Below, one piece after another: positions 8,713 to 19,016 of a stretch of 64,000 bases of DNA. Both the position numbers and the translations under genes were made by a program. The notes beneath the pieces were generated by a model that was not told the origin of the DNA, did no database searches, and worked only from the letters and a program-made list of their open reading frames with translations. The number at the start of each line of letters is the position of its first letter. Within the stretch, counting starts at the first letter, position 1. Origin of the DNA: an uncultured Flavobacteriaceae bacterium (lineage in GTDB: Bacteria; Bacteroidota; Bacteroidia; Flavobacteriales; Flavobacteriaceae); NCBI GenBank assembly GCA_947500385.1, contig CANMSA010000015.1:62001-126000 (forward strand), given 5' to 3'.

Positions 8713-9399
8713 ATGAGGAGCGAAAAGCATCACAAAGGATGGAATGAAATGAAAACCAATGACTCTTGGGCCATTTTTAAAATCATGGGCGAGTTTGTCA
8801 ATGGCTTTGAGCGCATGAGTACGATAGGGCCCTGCGTATCTATTTTCGGATCGGCGCGTACCAAGGAAGATGCTCCCTATTATCAACTTGCCGTTGACAT
8901 TGCGCAAAGCATTGCGGAGGCCGGTTACGGCGTAATAACAGGAGGAGGACCCGGTATTATGGAAGCGGGTAACCGAGGTGCGAACTTGGCAGGGGGCACT
9001 TCTGTAGGTTTGAACATCGACCTTCCTTTTGAGCAACATGACAATCCCTACATAGACGCGGACAAAAGCCTTGATTTTGATTATTTTTTCGTGCGTAAAG
9101 TGATGTTTGTAAAGTACTCTCAAGGGTTTGTCGTCATGCCGGGCGGATTTGGAACACTGGATGAACTTTTTGAGGCCATTACCTTGATCCAAACCAATAA
9201 GATTGAAAAATTCCCCATTATTTTGGTTGGTACTTCTTTCTGGACCGGGCTTATGGACTGGGTTAAAAATACGATGCTAACGGCAGGCAATATCAGTCCG
9301 GAAGACTTGGATTTAATACATATTGTAGACACCAAAGAAGAGGTGGTAGAAATTATCGATGCTTTTTACAAAGGTCATATGTTAAGTCCTAATTTCTAA
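8713..9399 (+). CDS. LOG-family protein (cytokinin riboside 5'-monophosphate phosphoribohydrolase type)
   Basis: A 228-residue Rossmann-type protein with the two LOG hallmarks: GGGPGIMEAGNRGA (about residues 77-90) and PGGFGTLDE (143-151), which bind the phosphoribosyl group and contain catalytic glutamates. By family knowledge these enzymes release the base from nucleoside monophosphates; the natural substrate in bacteria is often AMP-like. The gene ends 11 bp before the next start, so the two are probably cotranscribed, but no functional link between them is evident. Confidence 0.88.
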   Translation: MRSEKHHKGWNEMKTNDSWAIFKIMGEFVNGFERMSTIGPCVSIFGSARTKEDAPYYQLAVDIAQSIAEAGYGVITGGGPGIMEAGNRGANLAGGTSVGLNIDLPFEQHDNPYIDADKSLDFDYFFVRKVMFVKYSQGFVVMPGGFGTLDELFEAITLIQTNKIEKFPIILVGTSFWTGLMDWVKNTMLTAGNISPEDLDLIHIVDTKEEVVEIIDAFYKGHMLSPNF

Positions 9400-9410
9400 C
9401 CCTTTCCTGT

Positions 9411-12263
9411 TTGAAAAGAATTTTTCCCATATATGCAGTTCCCCTTATGTTGTTGGTTTTTTGCAAAACCCAGCAAATAGCTGGGCAACACACCAATTTA
9501 ATTACTGCAAATTTAAATGGGGAAACCAAAGAAATCAAAGTAAAGCAAGAATTCACCTATCAAAACAATTCAAAAACCACACTGGGGGCCTTGCATTTCA
9601 ATGACTGGGCCCACTCTTATTCCAATAAGAACTCCGGTTTGGCCAAACGTTTTGCAGATGAATTCAAAAGGAGTCTTCATTTAGCAAAAGATAGCGAAAG
9701 AGGCCGAACTACTATATTAAGTGCGGTCGACGAAAATTATCAGGGTTTACAATTGTCACGAACCAACGACCGGGACATTTTAAAAATACACCTGAACACC
9801 CCTTTAGCGCCCGGTGATTCTGCCACAGTTTTTATTACCTATTCGGTAAAATTACCGCCCAATAAGTACACTCCCTATGGCTATAGTAATAAAAATGGCT
9901 ACTACTTAAAAGACTGGTACCTCACACCTGCGGTATTTGATGGTGAATGGCATCTGTATTCAAATAAAAATTTGGATGATCTGTATACCGGTATTACGAA
10001 TACGACCATTAATTTCATCTACCCGGAGAAATTATTTTTAGCATCTAATTATAGTTCTAGAGGGGATACCCAATTCCCCGAAGGACAACATACGCAATTA
10101 CAAGGTATAAGGAGAAAAAGTTGTGAAATAATACTTTCACCTGAAAACCGTTTTGTGACCCATGTAACCAATCAGATGAGCGTGGTTACCGATATTGAAT
10201 CAAAAAAATACAATGAGGTTGCCCGTGGGGTTTCCATATTGAAGGTTACTGAGTTTATTTATGCCAATTTGGGGTACTATCCCCACCCACAGCTATTGGT
10301 AAGTGAATTGGAGTATAACAAAAGCCCTTTGTATGGTTTGAATCAACTACCGCGCTTTATTCGTCCCTATCGTGAAAGTTTTCAGTTTGAAATGAAATTT
10401 TTGAAAACAGCACTCCGCACGATGCTTAGCGAATCAATATATCTCGACCCTCGCAAAGAGCAATGGTTGAACGATGCGATTGCGAACTACCTCATGATCG
10501 CCTATGTGGAGCAACACTATCCAAACCAAAAATTGTTGGGGAAACTTTCTAAAATATGGGGCATTCGAAGTTTTAATCTTGCGAAAATGGATTTTAACGA
10601 ACAATATCCATTTCTATACATGCTCACTGCCAGACGAAATTTAGACCAGCCCTTATCCACTCCGAAAGATTCGCTGATCAAATTCAACCAACAGATTGCC
10701 AACAAGTATAAGGCCGGTTTGGGGCTCGCCTACCTATCGAGCTACATCGGGAAAGAGAAGGTAGACACTAGTATTAAGACATTTTATCAATTCTATAAAC
10801 AGAATAAGGTAAAAACCATCGATTTTGAATCGATACTGAAACGATCTACCGACGTCGATATCGATTGGTTTTTTGCGGATTATGTTTCCACCGATAGAAA
10901 GATTGACTTTAAGATCAAGAAAGTAGAGAAAACGCCCGATTCTTTAAAAATTACGCTTAGGAACAAACAGGGAACAAATGTTCCGATATCCCTTTTTGGG
11001 CTTCAAAACGATTCGGTCATCTCCAAATATTGGTTTAAGAATATCGCGGAACAGGCAACATTTACAATTCCCAGAAACGGGGAAGAACGTTTGGTACTTA
11101 ATTATGACCAAAAAATACCCGAGTTTAACCAACGCGATAACTGGAAGTCCTTAAAAGGCTTTTTATCAGGCAATAAAAAGCTCAAGTTTACTTTTTTCAG
11201 GGATTCTGAAAACCCCTATTACAATCAAATTTTTTATGTGCCGATCGTGAATTTTAATATCTACGACGGATGGACCCCTGGATTACGGCTTTATAACAAA
11301 ACACTTTTAGAGCGACCCTTTGTCTATGATATCGCTCCGCAATACTCGTTTAGGGAGGGTGCTTTGGTTGGCTACGGCAAATTTTCGTACCGACAGTATA
11401 TCAATAAAAGTGGCCTTTATGTGGCCAACTACGGACTTAGGGGGTCTACCTCCCACTTTAATATAAACTCCCGGTATTCCACATTTACCCCTTCCGTGAG
11501 TCTTGGTTGGCGTCCAGACGATCTTCGGTCTAACAAGAGGCAGGCACTCTCGCTCAGGTATATCAATATTTTCAGGGATTTGGATGAACAATCCTCCGAT
11601 GGAAACGCCCCCGATACTCCCGATTATAGCGTTTTCAATGCCCGCTATATCAACGTGGATAACAATATTCTTGATTACAATTCGTGGTTTTTGGATTTTC
11701 AACAAGCCGATAAGTTTACCAAATTGGCATTCGAGTTCGAATACCGGAAATTGTTTGAAAACAATACCCAATTCAATCTGCGCTTTTATGCCGGTAAATT
11801 TTTATGGAACAACATAGACCCCGAAGTAGATTTCTTCAATTTTGCCTTAGACCGTCCCAAAGATTACCTTTTCGATTATAATTATCTTGGGAGATCTGAG
11901 GAATCGGGAATCTACAGCCAACAAATAATTATTGCCGAAGGTGGTTTTAAATCTATCTTGGATGAGCAGTATCGCTTTTCCAACGATTTTATTACTACGG
12001 TCAATACCAGTGTGAACCTATGGAAATGGATTGAGCTGTACGGGGATGCAGGATATGTGAAAAACAGAGGCCTTGCCGGAAAGTTTGTATACGACTCCGG
12101 TGTACGTCTTAATTTGGTTACCGATTATTTTGAACTATATTTTCCGGTACATTCCAATAACGGTTGGGAAATTGCACAACCCAATTACGGCGAAAAAATA
12201 CGTTTTATTGTGACCGTTAGCCCCAAGACATTGGTTCGGTTGTTGACGCGAAAGTGGTTCTGA
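9411..12263 (+). CDS. M1-peptidase-like protein fused to an outer-membrane beta-barrel, catalytically degenerate
   Basis: A 950-residue protein starting at TTG 9411, with a signal sequence (a cysteine at about 18 could be a lipobox). Residues about 30-560 follow the M1 aminopeptidase layout: an N-terminal beta domain, then a helical domain with WLNDAIANYLMIAYVE where active M1 enzymes have WLxEGxAxY. The zinc motif HExxH is missing; the equivalent helix reads MKFLKTALRTML. From about residue 600 to the end, alternating strands with aromatic girdles (NIYDGWTPGLRLYNK) and a terminal Phe indicate an outer-membrane barrel. The likely role is a surface or periplasm-facing binding or assembly protein, not a protease. 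Function unknown. Confidence 0.65.
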   Translation: MKRIFPIYAVPLMLLVFCKTQQIAGQHTNLITANLNGETKEIKVKQEFTYQNNSKTTLGALHFNDWAHSYSNKNSGLAKRFADEFKRSLHLAKDSERGRTTILSAVDENYQGLQLSRTNDRDILKIHLNTPLAPGDSATVFITYSVKLPPNKYTPYGYSNKNGYYLKDWYLTPAVFDGEWHLYSNKNLDDLYTGITNTTINFIYPEKLFLASNYSSRGDTQFPEGQHTQLQGIRRKSCEIILSPENRFVTHVTNQMSVVTDIESKKYNEVARGVSILKVTEFIYANLGYYPHPQLLVSELEYNKSPLYGLNQLPRFIRPYRESFQFEMKFLKTALRTMLSESIYLDPRKEQWLNDAIANYLMIAYVEQHYPNQKLLGKLSKIWGIRSFNLAKMDFNEQYPFLYMLTARRNLDQPLSTPKDSLIKFNQQIANKYKAGLGLAYLSSYIGKEKVDTSIKTFYQFYKQNKVKTIDFESILKRSTDVDIDWFFADYVSTDRKIDFKIKKVEKTPDSLKITLRNKQGTNVPISLFGLQNDSVISKYWFKNIAEQATFTIPRNGEERLVLNYDQKIPEFNQRDNWKSLKGFLSGNKKLKFTFFRDSENPYYNQIFYVPIVNFNIYDGWTPGLRLYNKTLLERPFVYDIAPQYSFREGALVGYGKFSYRQYINKSGLYVANYGLRGSTSHFNINSRYSTFTPSVSLGWRPDDLRSNKRQALSLRYINIFRDLDEQSSDGNAPDTPDYSVFNARYINVDNNILDYNSWFLDFQQADKFTKLAFEFEYRKLFENNTQFNLRFYAGKFLWNNIDPEVDFFNFALDRPKDYLFDYNYLGRSEESGIYSQQIIIAEGGFKSILDEQYRFSNDFITTVNTSVNLWKWIELYGDAGYVKNRGLAGKFVYDSGVRLNLVTDYFELYFPVHSNNGWEIAQPNYGEKIRFIVTVSPKTLVRLLTRKWF

Positions 12264-12374
12264 TTTCTTGATGGATTCCCAAAAAGAAAGCCCTCGACCT
12301 GTTTCAATTTAACAAATTCATAAGTTTTAGTGGTTTTTTATGATTATTTTTTAATAATTACCTCATGTGCAGCA

Positions 12375-12405
12375 TTGCAAAAACAGATGTAATTTGATAA
12401 TTTTG
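12375..12405 (+). promoter_or_regulatory. Promoter of the E1 dehydrogenase gene
   Basis: TTG at 12375-12377 and TAATTTTG at 12398-12405 are separated by 20 bp and match the Bacteroidota consensus completely. The start codon is 17 bp after the -7 box. Confidence 0.7.
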
Positions 12406-12422
12406 CAGAAAACTAAGCCCGT

Positions 12423-14834
12423 ATGAAACTATCTTCCAAGACCAGCAGCGATATTTCATTTGAAGACTTCAAAAAACAGTTGTTTTTTGATTATGAAATT
12501 GCGGTATTGAGTAGAACCTGCAGTTTGATTGGGAGAAAAGAGGTACTGACCGGGAAGGCCAAGTTCGGTATTTTCGGGGATGGTAAAGAGTTGCCCCAGC
12601 TGGCCATGGCCCGTTCTTTTCGCAATGGGGATTTTCGCAGCGGCTATTACCGAGACCAAACCTTCATGATGGCCTTGGGGCTCTTACGGCCGAAGGATTT
12701 TTTTCATGCTTTATACGCTACTACCGATATTGAAAAGGAACCCATGAGTGCAGGAAAGCAAATGGGCGGTCATTTTCTTACCTATAGTCTTCATGAAGAT
12801 GGTAGTTGGCGAGATCTTACCAAGCAAATGAACAGCAGTGCCGATATATCTTGCACGGCAGGTCAAATGCCACGTTTGTTAGGTCTGGCCCAAGCTTCAA
12901 AAGTATATCGGGATCTAGAAGAAATTGATAGCGCTAAATTCTCCAACAAAGGAAATGAGGTTGCCTGGGGTACCATCGGGAACGCAAGTACCAGTGAAGG
13001 TATGTTTTTTGAGACCATCAATGCGGCCGGGGTCTTACAAGTGCCGATGGTCATCAGTGTTTGGGATGATGATTATGGTATTTCTGTGCCCGCCAAATTT
13101 CATACGGTCAAAGAAGATATTTCCAAAATCCTGAGCGGTTTTCAACGCGAAGAAACCCTTCCCGGGTTTGAATTGTTACAGGTTAAAGGTTGGGACTATA
13201 CCGCTTTGATGCATGCATATGAAAATGCTTCAGATATTGCCAGGGAAGAACATGTGCCTGTTATAATTCACGTAACGGAGCTTACGCAGCCACAGGGCCA
13301 CTCATCTTCAGGTTCCCATGAACGTTATAAAAGCACGGAGCGTTTGGAGTGGGAGGCAGAAAACGATTGCAACAAACGTTTTCGTGAATGGATCTTGGAA
13401 TCCGGTATTGCCACGGAAGAAGAGCTTCAGGCCATTGAAAAGAGAATCAAAAATGATGTCCGCCAAGCAAGAAAAGAGGCTTGGGCAGAATATTTGGCCG
13501 AACATAAAGAGCTAAAAAAACACCTGGTAAATCTTATAGAAAATGCTTCGGAAAGCAGTCCCAACAGGGTATTTCTTAAAAAGATAAAAAATGACCTGAT
13601 AGCCATTGAAGAACCCATTAAAAAAGATTTGGCCGTTGCAGGACGACGAAGTATGCGCTATTTATTGGGCAATGAATCGGCTGCCAAAAAACAGCTTAAA
13701 GATTGGGTCGATGATTTCTTGGCAGAAGCACAACCCAAATACAGTAATAACCTTTACAGCGAACTTCCCTCTAGGGCAACCAATATTGCACCCGTTGCCC
13801 CGACCTATGGGGACCAGCCGGAAGCGGTAGACGGACGCGTGATCTTAAGGGACAACTTTGACAAATTGTTCGAAAAGTATCCCGAAGCTTTGGTATTTGG
13901 AGAGGATAGCGGCGCCATAGGTGACGTAAATCAAGGATTGGAAGGTTTGCAACAGAAATATGGAGAAACTCGGGTGGCCGACACCGGTATTCGTGAAACA
14001 ACCATTATTGGGCAAGGGATCGGGATGGCATTACGAGGGTTAAGACCTATTGCCGAAATTCAGTATTTAGATTATATTTTTTACGCTTTACCTACCCTTA
14101 CCGATGATTTAGCGTGCCTGCGATACCGTACTTCCGGGAAACAAAAAGCACCATTGATCGTTCGAACACGTGGTCATCGCCTCGAAGGCATTTGGCATTC
14201 AGGTTCGCATATGGGCGGCCTCATACATGTATTGCGGGGCATGTACATACTCTCTCCAAGAAATATGACCCAGGCGGCCGGCTTTTACAACACCTTAATG
14301 AAAAGTGATGAACCGGCGTTGGTAATCGAAAGCCTCAACGGATACCGCTTAAAAGAGAAGTTACCAACAAATCTTGGGGAGCTGTGCACCCCGATAGGGG
14401 TTGTAGAGACCTTAAAAAACGGTAATGACATTACCTTGGTTTCCTATGGGTCTACCTTGCGGATCGTATTGCAAGTGGCAAACGAACTCAAAGAGGTCGG
14501 TATTGATGCGGAGGTAATAGATGCGCAAACACTCTTGCCATTCGATATTAAACATCATACGGTAGAAAGTATTAAAAAAACCAATCGTTTGTTGGTCATA
14601 GACGAAGATGTTCCCGGTGGCTGTTCCGCGTATATTTTAAATGAAATACTTGAAAACCAAGGCGCCTATCAATTTCTTGATAGTGCTCCCCAAACCTTAA
14701 GCGCCAAGGCCCACAGACCTGCCTATGGAACAGATGGGGATTATTTTTCCAAGCCAAACGCCGAAGATGTTTTTGAAAAAGTATACGCAATTATGCACGA
14801 AGCCTTGCCGGAAGAGTATCCGCAATTACGCTAA
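12423..14834 (+). CDS. 2-oxoacid dehydrogenase E1 component, fused alpha and beta subunits
   Basis: An 803-residue protein. The N-terminal half (about 1-380) is an E1-alpha thiamine-diphosphate domain with GTIGNASTSEGMFFETIN at about residue 182, and the C-terminal half (about 460-800) is an E1-beta transketolase-type domain with VFGEDSGAIGDVNQGL and IAEIQYLDYI, ending with the transketolase C-terminal domain. This fused form is common in Bacteroidota and is thought to serve branched-chain or other 2-oxoacids. E1 decarboxylates the oxoacid and passes the acyl group to lipoyl-E2. No E2 or E3 gene lies next to it. Well separated from the upstream gene and preceded by its own promoter. Confidence 0.9.
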   Translation: MKLSSKTSSDISFEDFKKQLFFDYEIAVLSRTCSLIGRKEVLTGKAKFGIFGDGKELPQLAMARSFRNGDFRSGYYRDQTFMMALGLLRPKDFFHALYATTDIEKEPMSAGKQMGGHFLTYSLHEDGSWRDLTKQMNSSADISCTAGQMPRLLGLAQASKVYRDLEEIDSAKFSNKGNEVAWGTIGNASTSEGMFFETINAAGVLQVPMVISVWDDDYGISVPAKFHTVKEDISKILSGFQREETLPGFELLQVKGWDYTALMHAYENASDIAREEHVPVIIHVTELTQPQGHSSSGSHERYKSTERLEWEAENDCNKRFREWILESGIATEEELQAIEKRIKNDVRQARKEAWAEYLAEHKELKKHLVNLIENASESSPNRVFLKKIKNDLIAIEEPIKKDLAVAGRRSMRYLLGNESAAKKQLKDWVDDFLAEAQPKYSNNLYSELPSRATNIAPVAPTYGDQPEAVDGRVILRDNFDKLFEKYPEALVFGEDSGAIGDVNQGLEGLQQKYGETRVADTGIRETTIIGQGIGMALRGLRPIAEIQYLDYIFYALPTLTDDLACLRYRTSGKQKAPLIVRTRGHRLEGIWHSGSHMGGLIHVLRGMYILSPRNMTQAAGFYNTLMKSDEPALVIESLNGYRLKEKLPTNLGELCTPIGVVETLKNGNDITLVSYGSTLRIVLQVANELKEVGIDAEVIDAQTLLPFDIKHHTVESIKKTNRLLVIDEDVPGGCSAYILNEILENQGAYQFLDSAPQTLSAKAHRPAYGTDGDYFSKPNAEDVFEKVYAIMHEALPEEYPQLR

Positions 14835-14838
14835 ACAA

Positions 14839-17472
14839 TTACTCTATTAGCAACTTTGATTGTGCCACTACTCCAGCAGTGTCCAAAAATTGCAATACAT
14901 AGAAACCGGTTGCGTTGTTTCCTAAATTCAATTCTGATTGGTCTTCTGCCAAACTACCATTCTTTACCAAGCTCCCGGAGGCGTCGAACAAGGCCCACAC
15001 CATTTTATCCGTTATTGGGGCTGCAATCGTAAAGCGTATCGTGCCCTCTATAACTGGGTTTGGATAGATTCCGATGGGAATAATGGCCACTCCGTCAGTA
15101 GGGGCTACTCCCCCACTGTGCTGTACATTTACAGCCTGGTAAATTTCAGAAGCCTCATAAACATATTTCAAATGGAGTTTCTTCGCAGACTTGTCATAAA
15201 AATAGGAAGTTACTTGGGCACCTTCCAAAGCAGTTAAGGACGCTTGTTCAGGAAGTGCTGTTTTATTCTCCATATCATATTCACCGTACCGGACCACAAC
15301 ATCGGTTCCGATCGCATCTAAGGTCACGATGTCCCAAGTGCCCGGTTTCAATTCCATTCCTACTTCGAACTCACTAGGCCAAGCAAGGTCATTGAATGTT
15401 TCGAACTTTGTGTTTTTGAAAATATAGTTAAACCTATTTCCTCCCTGAGAACCAAAACCGGCACGGCCTCCCACAAGGTCAACGTTACCACGAGGACTGG
15501 TAAGTGCCAGATTTGGAAATTCAGGCTCGTTTCTATCAAATTTTGCAAAGTAAATAATGTTATAGGTGTCATACGGACAAACATATGCTCGCCAGTCTGG
15601 CTTGTGAATACAATCCATCGTCTTTAGATCGGATTCAAGAGAAACGATAATCGACGGACCGTAACCGGCCAAGGAACCGTCCCGATCTTCGAAGGCACCT
15701 CCCACGTACTCATACCGATACCAAAAGGGTTGGTCCACATTTACCTGACTCAAGTTCCGTATAAAGGAGTTTGCCATGGTATTTTTATCCGCCCCGACAA
15801 TTGCACCATCTCGTTGATCGATAATTTGAATGTTGTTGATCTGTGGTTGCTTTGGGCCTCCATGTCCTATTAATTGAATAGCACCACTCACACGATATAC
15901 ACCTTGTGTAGGGGCTTCTCCACCCAGCATGTTGGCACTTTGTCCCACAATAACGGAATTTTCCAAGGTTGACTGCATTAGCATATGTCCCGTATTGTTA
16001 TCCGCTGAAATTGAATTCCTGATAATGATGTTCGGTCCTTCGATCCATGTTCCCGATAGCGAATTTTTATAGGTGGTGAAGTCTTGAAAGATACGCTCTC
16101 CTTCTGTTCTAAAATCACTAAAAATGCCATAGCCCCTTGTTAGCGGTCCGTATACGTCGTTCCCCCCGGTAGGACCAAAATTGGAGTGTGCCACATTATC
16201 CCGAAAGATCATCGGGTCTTCAATTGCATTCAAAATTTTCCCTATTTCATGACTCGTATGCCTCCGGTCAAGAAAAAAACCCATTCCGTCTGCACCGGCA
16301 GCATGGTTTCCGATCAGCTCATTCAACGGGTTCTTATACCAAAACGTACCAGGTCTATGCTCACTTTGTGTGGATCTATTGTTGTCTTCCCGAGGAAAAG
16401 CGAAATCTTCCCGGTCAAGTCTCCTCGTTAGGATTCCAAGGTTGTAGTAGAACTTATTCCCTGTTTCTACCCCGTCTTCTGCAGGTACATAGGTATGTGA
16501 CATAATATCGTAGGCAACATTACGCTCCACCAACATATTATGGGTTTGATGCACTACAATTCCACGATGAAAGCTGTGATGAATGCTGTTATGCCTGGCA
16601 TAATTGTCTGGTTTATCTCCTGTAAAATGCCAGTGCAACGGGTATCTTGCCTCTCTGCCGGTTTGGCCCATATGGTACAGCTCTACCCCTTCTAAGCGGG
16701 CATCACAATCGGAGAGAATCATAATATGCCCTCCTGTCCTGGTTTCTGCGCTATCATCCCCTCCTTTGATCAGAATGTTCCTGGTCAAAAGACCTACTTC
16801 TGCACGCTCATCCAAAATCATCCCACCGTATTCCTGTACTTCCCCATAGTGTGCATATTTCAATGCTGGGGAAAAACGAACTGTGTTCCCATCTATTTGA
16901 GTAATCGTCAATTGTTCTGCTTCATTAGGGTCAAAAGAACTAGCGGCCAATACTATTTGATCACCTGGTTTCCACCCGGTAGGAACATCCTTTAGATCGA
17001 TGCTTGTTTCCCCTGGAGCAACCGTTTTGGTAATCTGTGACCAATCTAGGTAAGTGGCACTAATGCCATGGAACTCGATCGTACCTCCCTGCATGGGCAT
17101 TATAAACCTGCCGTTGGCATCAAATTCATTCCCTACGGCACCAGTAAGGGTAATAATGGCCTTGCTCTCGAACAGATCGTCCTCGGTGCCAATTTCCATG
17201 GTACCACCATCGATCATTATAGATTCTGCAGTAAACGCGAGGTCCTTGTCTTCGAATCTAAGGGTTCCCATGATCATCACTTCTCCTAAAGGAGGAGGAG
17301 AAACGTCTAGTACCACGGTCTGTCCCATAGGGATCATCAGGTTTTGCCCACTTACAGGTAGGCTACCACCCCAGGTATTTGGGTCGGACCAGTTGGTGGT
17401 TTGTGCCGATACATTCACACCCAGAAAAAATCCTACGAATAGGACCAATGAAAAGAGTAGTACTTTTTTCAT
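14839..17472 (-). CDS. Secreted G8-domain/parallel beta-helix protein with T9SS sorting tail
   Basis: An 877-residue protein. Signal peptide (1-23, ending VSAQ), then a G8 domain (about 25-130) recognised by NTWGGSLP near the start, the paired glycines and GTLRFEDKDLAF, then a right-handed beta-helix region (about 190-600) with repeated short strands and asparagines. The last 80 residues begin IGIYPNPV and end with a hydrophobic strand plus short tail, the type A T9SS sorting domain. G8 domains occur in the hyaluronan-binding CEMIP family and in bacterial surface enzymes, so carbohydrate binding or cleavage outside the cell is likely. Substrate unknown. Convergent with the E1 gene, 4 bp apart. 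Confidence 0.8.
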   Translation of the reverse strand: MKKVLLFSLVLFVGFFLGVNVSAQTTNWSDPNTWGGSLPVSGQNLMIPMGQTVVLDVSPPPLGEVMIMGTLRFEDKDLAFTAESIMIDGGTMEIGTEDDLFESKAIITLTGAVGNEFDANGRFIMPMQGGTIEFHGISATYLDWSQITKTVAPGETSIDLKDVPTGWKPGDQIVLAASSFDPNEAEQLTITQIDGNTVRFSPALKYAHYGEVQEYGGMILDERAEVGLLTRNILIKGGDDSAETRTGGHIMILSDCDARLEGVELYHMGQTGREARYPLHWHFTGDKPDNYARHNSIHHSFHRGIVVHQTHNMLVERNVAYDIMSHTYVPAEDGVETGNKFYYNLGILTRRLDREDFAFPREDNNRSTQSEHRPGTFWYKNPLNELIGNHAAGADGMGFFLDRRHTSHEIGKILNAIEDPMIFRDNVAHSNFGPTGGNDVYGPLTRGYGIFSDFRTEGERIFQDFTTYKNSLSGTWIEGPNIIIRNSISADNNTGHMLMQSTLENSVIVGQSANMLGGEAPTQGVYRVSGAIQLIGHGGPKQPQINNIQIIDQRDGAIVGADKNTMANSFIRNLSQVNVDQPFWYRYEYVGGAFEDRDGSLAGYGPSIIVSLESDLKTMDCIHKPDWRAYVCPYDTYNIIYFAKFDRNEPEFPNLALTSPRGNVDLVGGRAGFGSQGGNRFNYIFKNTKFETFNDLAWPSEFEVGMELKPGTWDIVTLDAIGTDVVVRYGEYDMENKTALPEQASLTALEGAQVTSYFYDKSAKKLHLKYVYEASEIYQAVNVQHSGGVAPTDGVAIIPIGIYPNPVIEGTIRFTIAAPITDKMVWALFDASGSLVKNGSLAEDQSELNLGNNATGFYVLQFLDTAGVVAQSKLLIE

Positions 17473-17696
17473 AGCAATCAGTTAAAGTTAAAAGAATGGT
17501 TTTAGAGTCTCATGCCAAATCGGGTGTAGGAGAGAAATGAATCGGACAAACTCTAAGTGTACAAACGAGCACTTCTCATTTTTCTTATATTTTTTTCGAT
17601 GAACTGCAACACAGCCTCAAAAAGTGTCCCATATTATTGCATTTTTACTTTGGACCTGTAGTTTTTTTTATATTTAAGCTACCAAACAGAACGCTC

Positions 17697-18890
17697 ATGT
17701 TTCTAAGTTTCCCAAGTTTTAATCTTTTCTCGACCCCGTTGTTGGTGCTGGTGAGTCAGGGTATTGTTTTTGGGTTGCTGTTGTTGCAGAAATTCCAACA
17801 AAAAAAAGAAACCCCGTATCTATTTCTATCCCTTTTAGTGCTGATCACTTGTTACCATCGTACGACCTATACTATTGGTTTTATGGATTGGTATGATACC
17901 TATCGTAACACAAAAATCAATTATTGGTTGATCAATCTAGGATTAGCTATCGGGCCGTTAATATACTTTTATGTGAAGTCGGTAACCAATACGAACTTTA
18001 AGTTTCGGCGAAACTACCTGATACACTTTTTGCCAGCGGCGGTATACTTTTTATATCGCTCTTTTATTTTTGCATATGATGCCAATCAAGAGGGGTTTGA
18101 CGACACACAAAATGGCGTCCTAATGTCTGCCCTGGAAATGGGCGCGACCACCATTTTCATAGAGGCCTTTGGTATTATTCAACAACTTTTGTATCTGGCA
18201 TTTGCTTTGCAATTGTATTGGAACTATCGAAAAAATCTTCAGAACTTTTTTTCGAATACGTATCGTATGGAACTCAACTGGATTCGAAATTTCCTGTACA
18301 TCTATACGTTCCTGTTCGTGTATATGATAATCCAACAGCTGATTTCATTGACCATCGTGGATCTCAGTTGGATCCAACGGTGGTGGTATCAGCTATTTTC
18401 TGCCCTTGCGGTTATCTATATCGGCATTAAAGGTTACTTTACCGATACTTCTACACTTGCCGGCTTACAATTCGATTTGCCCCAAGAGGCATTACAACAG
18501 GATACGGCTGAGCCCACCGTTACAGTTTTAAAAGATTCTAAACAAACTACCGCTTTTAATGAGGATAAAAAAAGGTTGCTAACCCATATGGAGGTGGAAA
18601 AACCACATTTAGATCCCGAACTGAACTTAAAGCAACTATCGGAACAATTGAGCATGACCCGCTCCCAACTGTCGGAAGTAATCAATACCGGATTTCAAAA
18701 AAACTTCAATGATTTTGTCAATGAATACCGTATCGCAGCGGTAAAACAAATGCTCAAACAAGGGAAGCAGCACAAACTATCACTTTTGGGGATTGCCTTT
18801 GATTGCGGCTTCAATAGCAAAGCCACCTTTAATCGCGTATTCAAAAAACTGAACGGTACGTCCCCAACCGGCTTTCTCAATCAAAACTAA
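17697..18890 (+). CDS. AraC-family regulator with an N-terminal membrane domain
   Basis: A 397-residue protein. The N-terminal part (about 1-245) has about seven hydrophobic helices, and the last 100 residues form an AraC-type double helix-turn-helix (LSMTRSQLSEVINTGF, then IAFDCGFNSKATFNRVFKKLNGTSP). The linker of about 40 residues is polar. Such membrane-bound AraC proteins are common in Flavobacteriaceae. The open frame extends upstream to 17637, but a promoter-like TTACTTTG lies within that stretch, so the ATG at 17697 is preferred. The DoxX operon follows in the same direction and is a natural target; the intergenic dyads at 18912-18938 may be the site involved. Confidence 0.8.
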   Translation: MFLSFPSFNLFSTPLLVLVSQGIVFGLLLLQKFQQKKETPYLFLSLLVLITCYHRTTYTIGFMDWYDTYRNTKINYWLINLGLAIGPLIYFYVKSVTNTNFKFRRNYLIHFLPAAVYFLYRSFIFAYDANQEGFDDTQNGVLMSALEMGATTIFIEAFGIIQQLLYLAFALQLYWNYRKNLQNFFSNTYRMELNWIRNFLYIYTFLFVYMIIQQLISLTIVDLSWIQRWWYQLFSALAVIYIGIKGYFTDTSTLAGLQFDLPQEALQQDTAEPTVTVLKDSKQTTAFNEDKKRLLTHMEVEKPHLDPELNLKQLSEQLSMTRSQLSEVINTGFQKNFNDFVNEYRIAAVKQMLKQGKQHKLSLLGIAFDCGFNSKATFNRVFKKLNGTSPTGFLNQN

Positions 18891-18911
18891 CTTCCTCGTT
18901 TGATTCTCTAA

Positions 18912-18938
18912 TGAGACGTCTCAAATCGTATTTGAGAC
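18912..18938. promoter_or_regulatory. Triple TGAGAC inverted-repeat element
   Basis: TGAGAC occurs at 18912-18917, in reverse as GTCTCA at 18918-18923, and again at 18933-18938. The result is a 10-bp palindrome (GAGACGTCTC, 18913-18922) overlapping a perfect 9-bp inverted repeat with a 3-bp gap (18918-18938). No T-run follows, so it is not a usual terminator. It lies 79 bp before the DoxX gene and 22 bp after the AraC-type gene, fitting an operator. A weak -7 box (CAATTTTG) follows at 18980-18987. Confidence 0.5.
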
Positions 18939-19016
18939 CTTCCCGTACCATTTGAAGCGCCCAGATTCCCATCGATTTGCAATTTTGACCTGTTCAACTT
19001 TTAAAAATCGATACCC

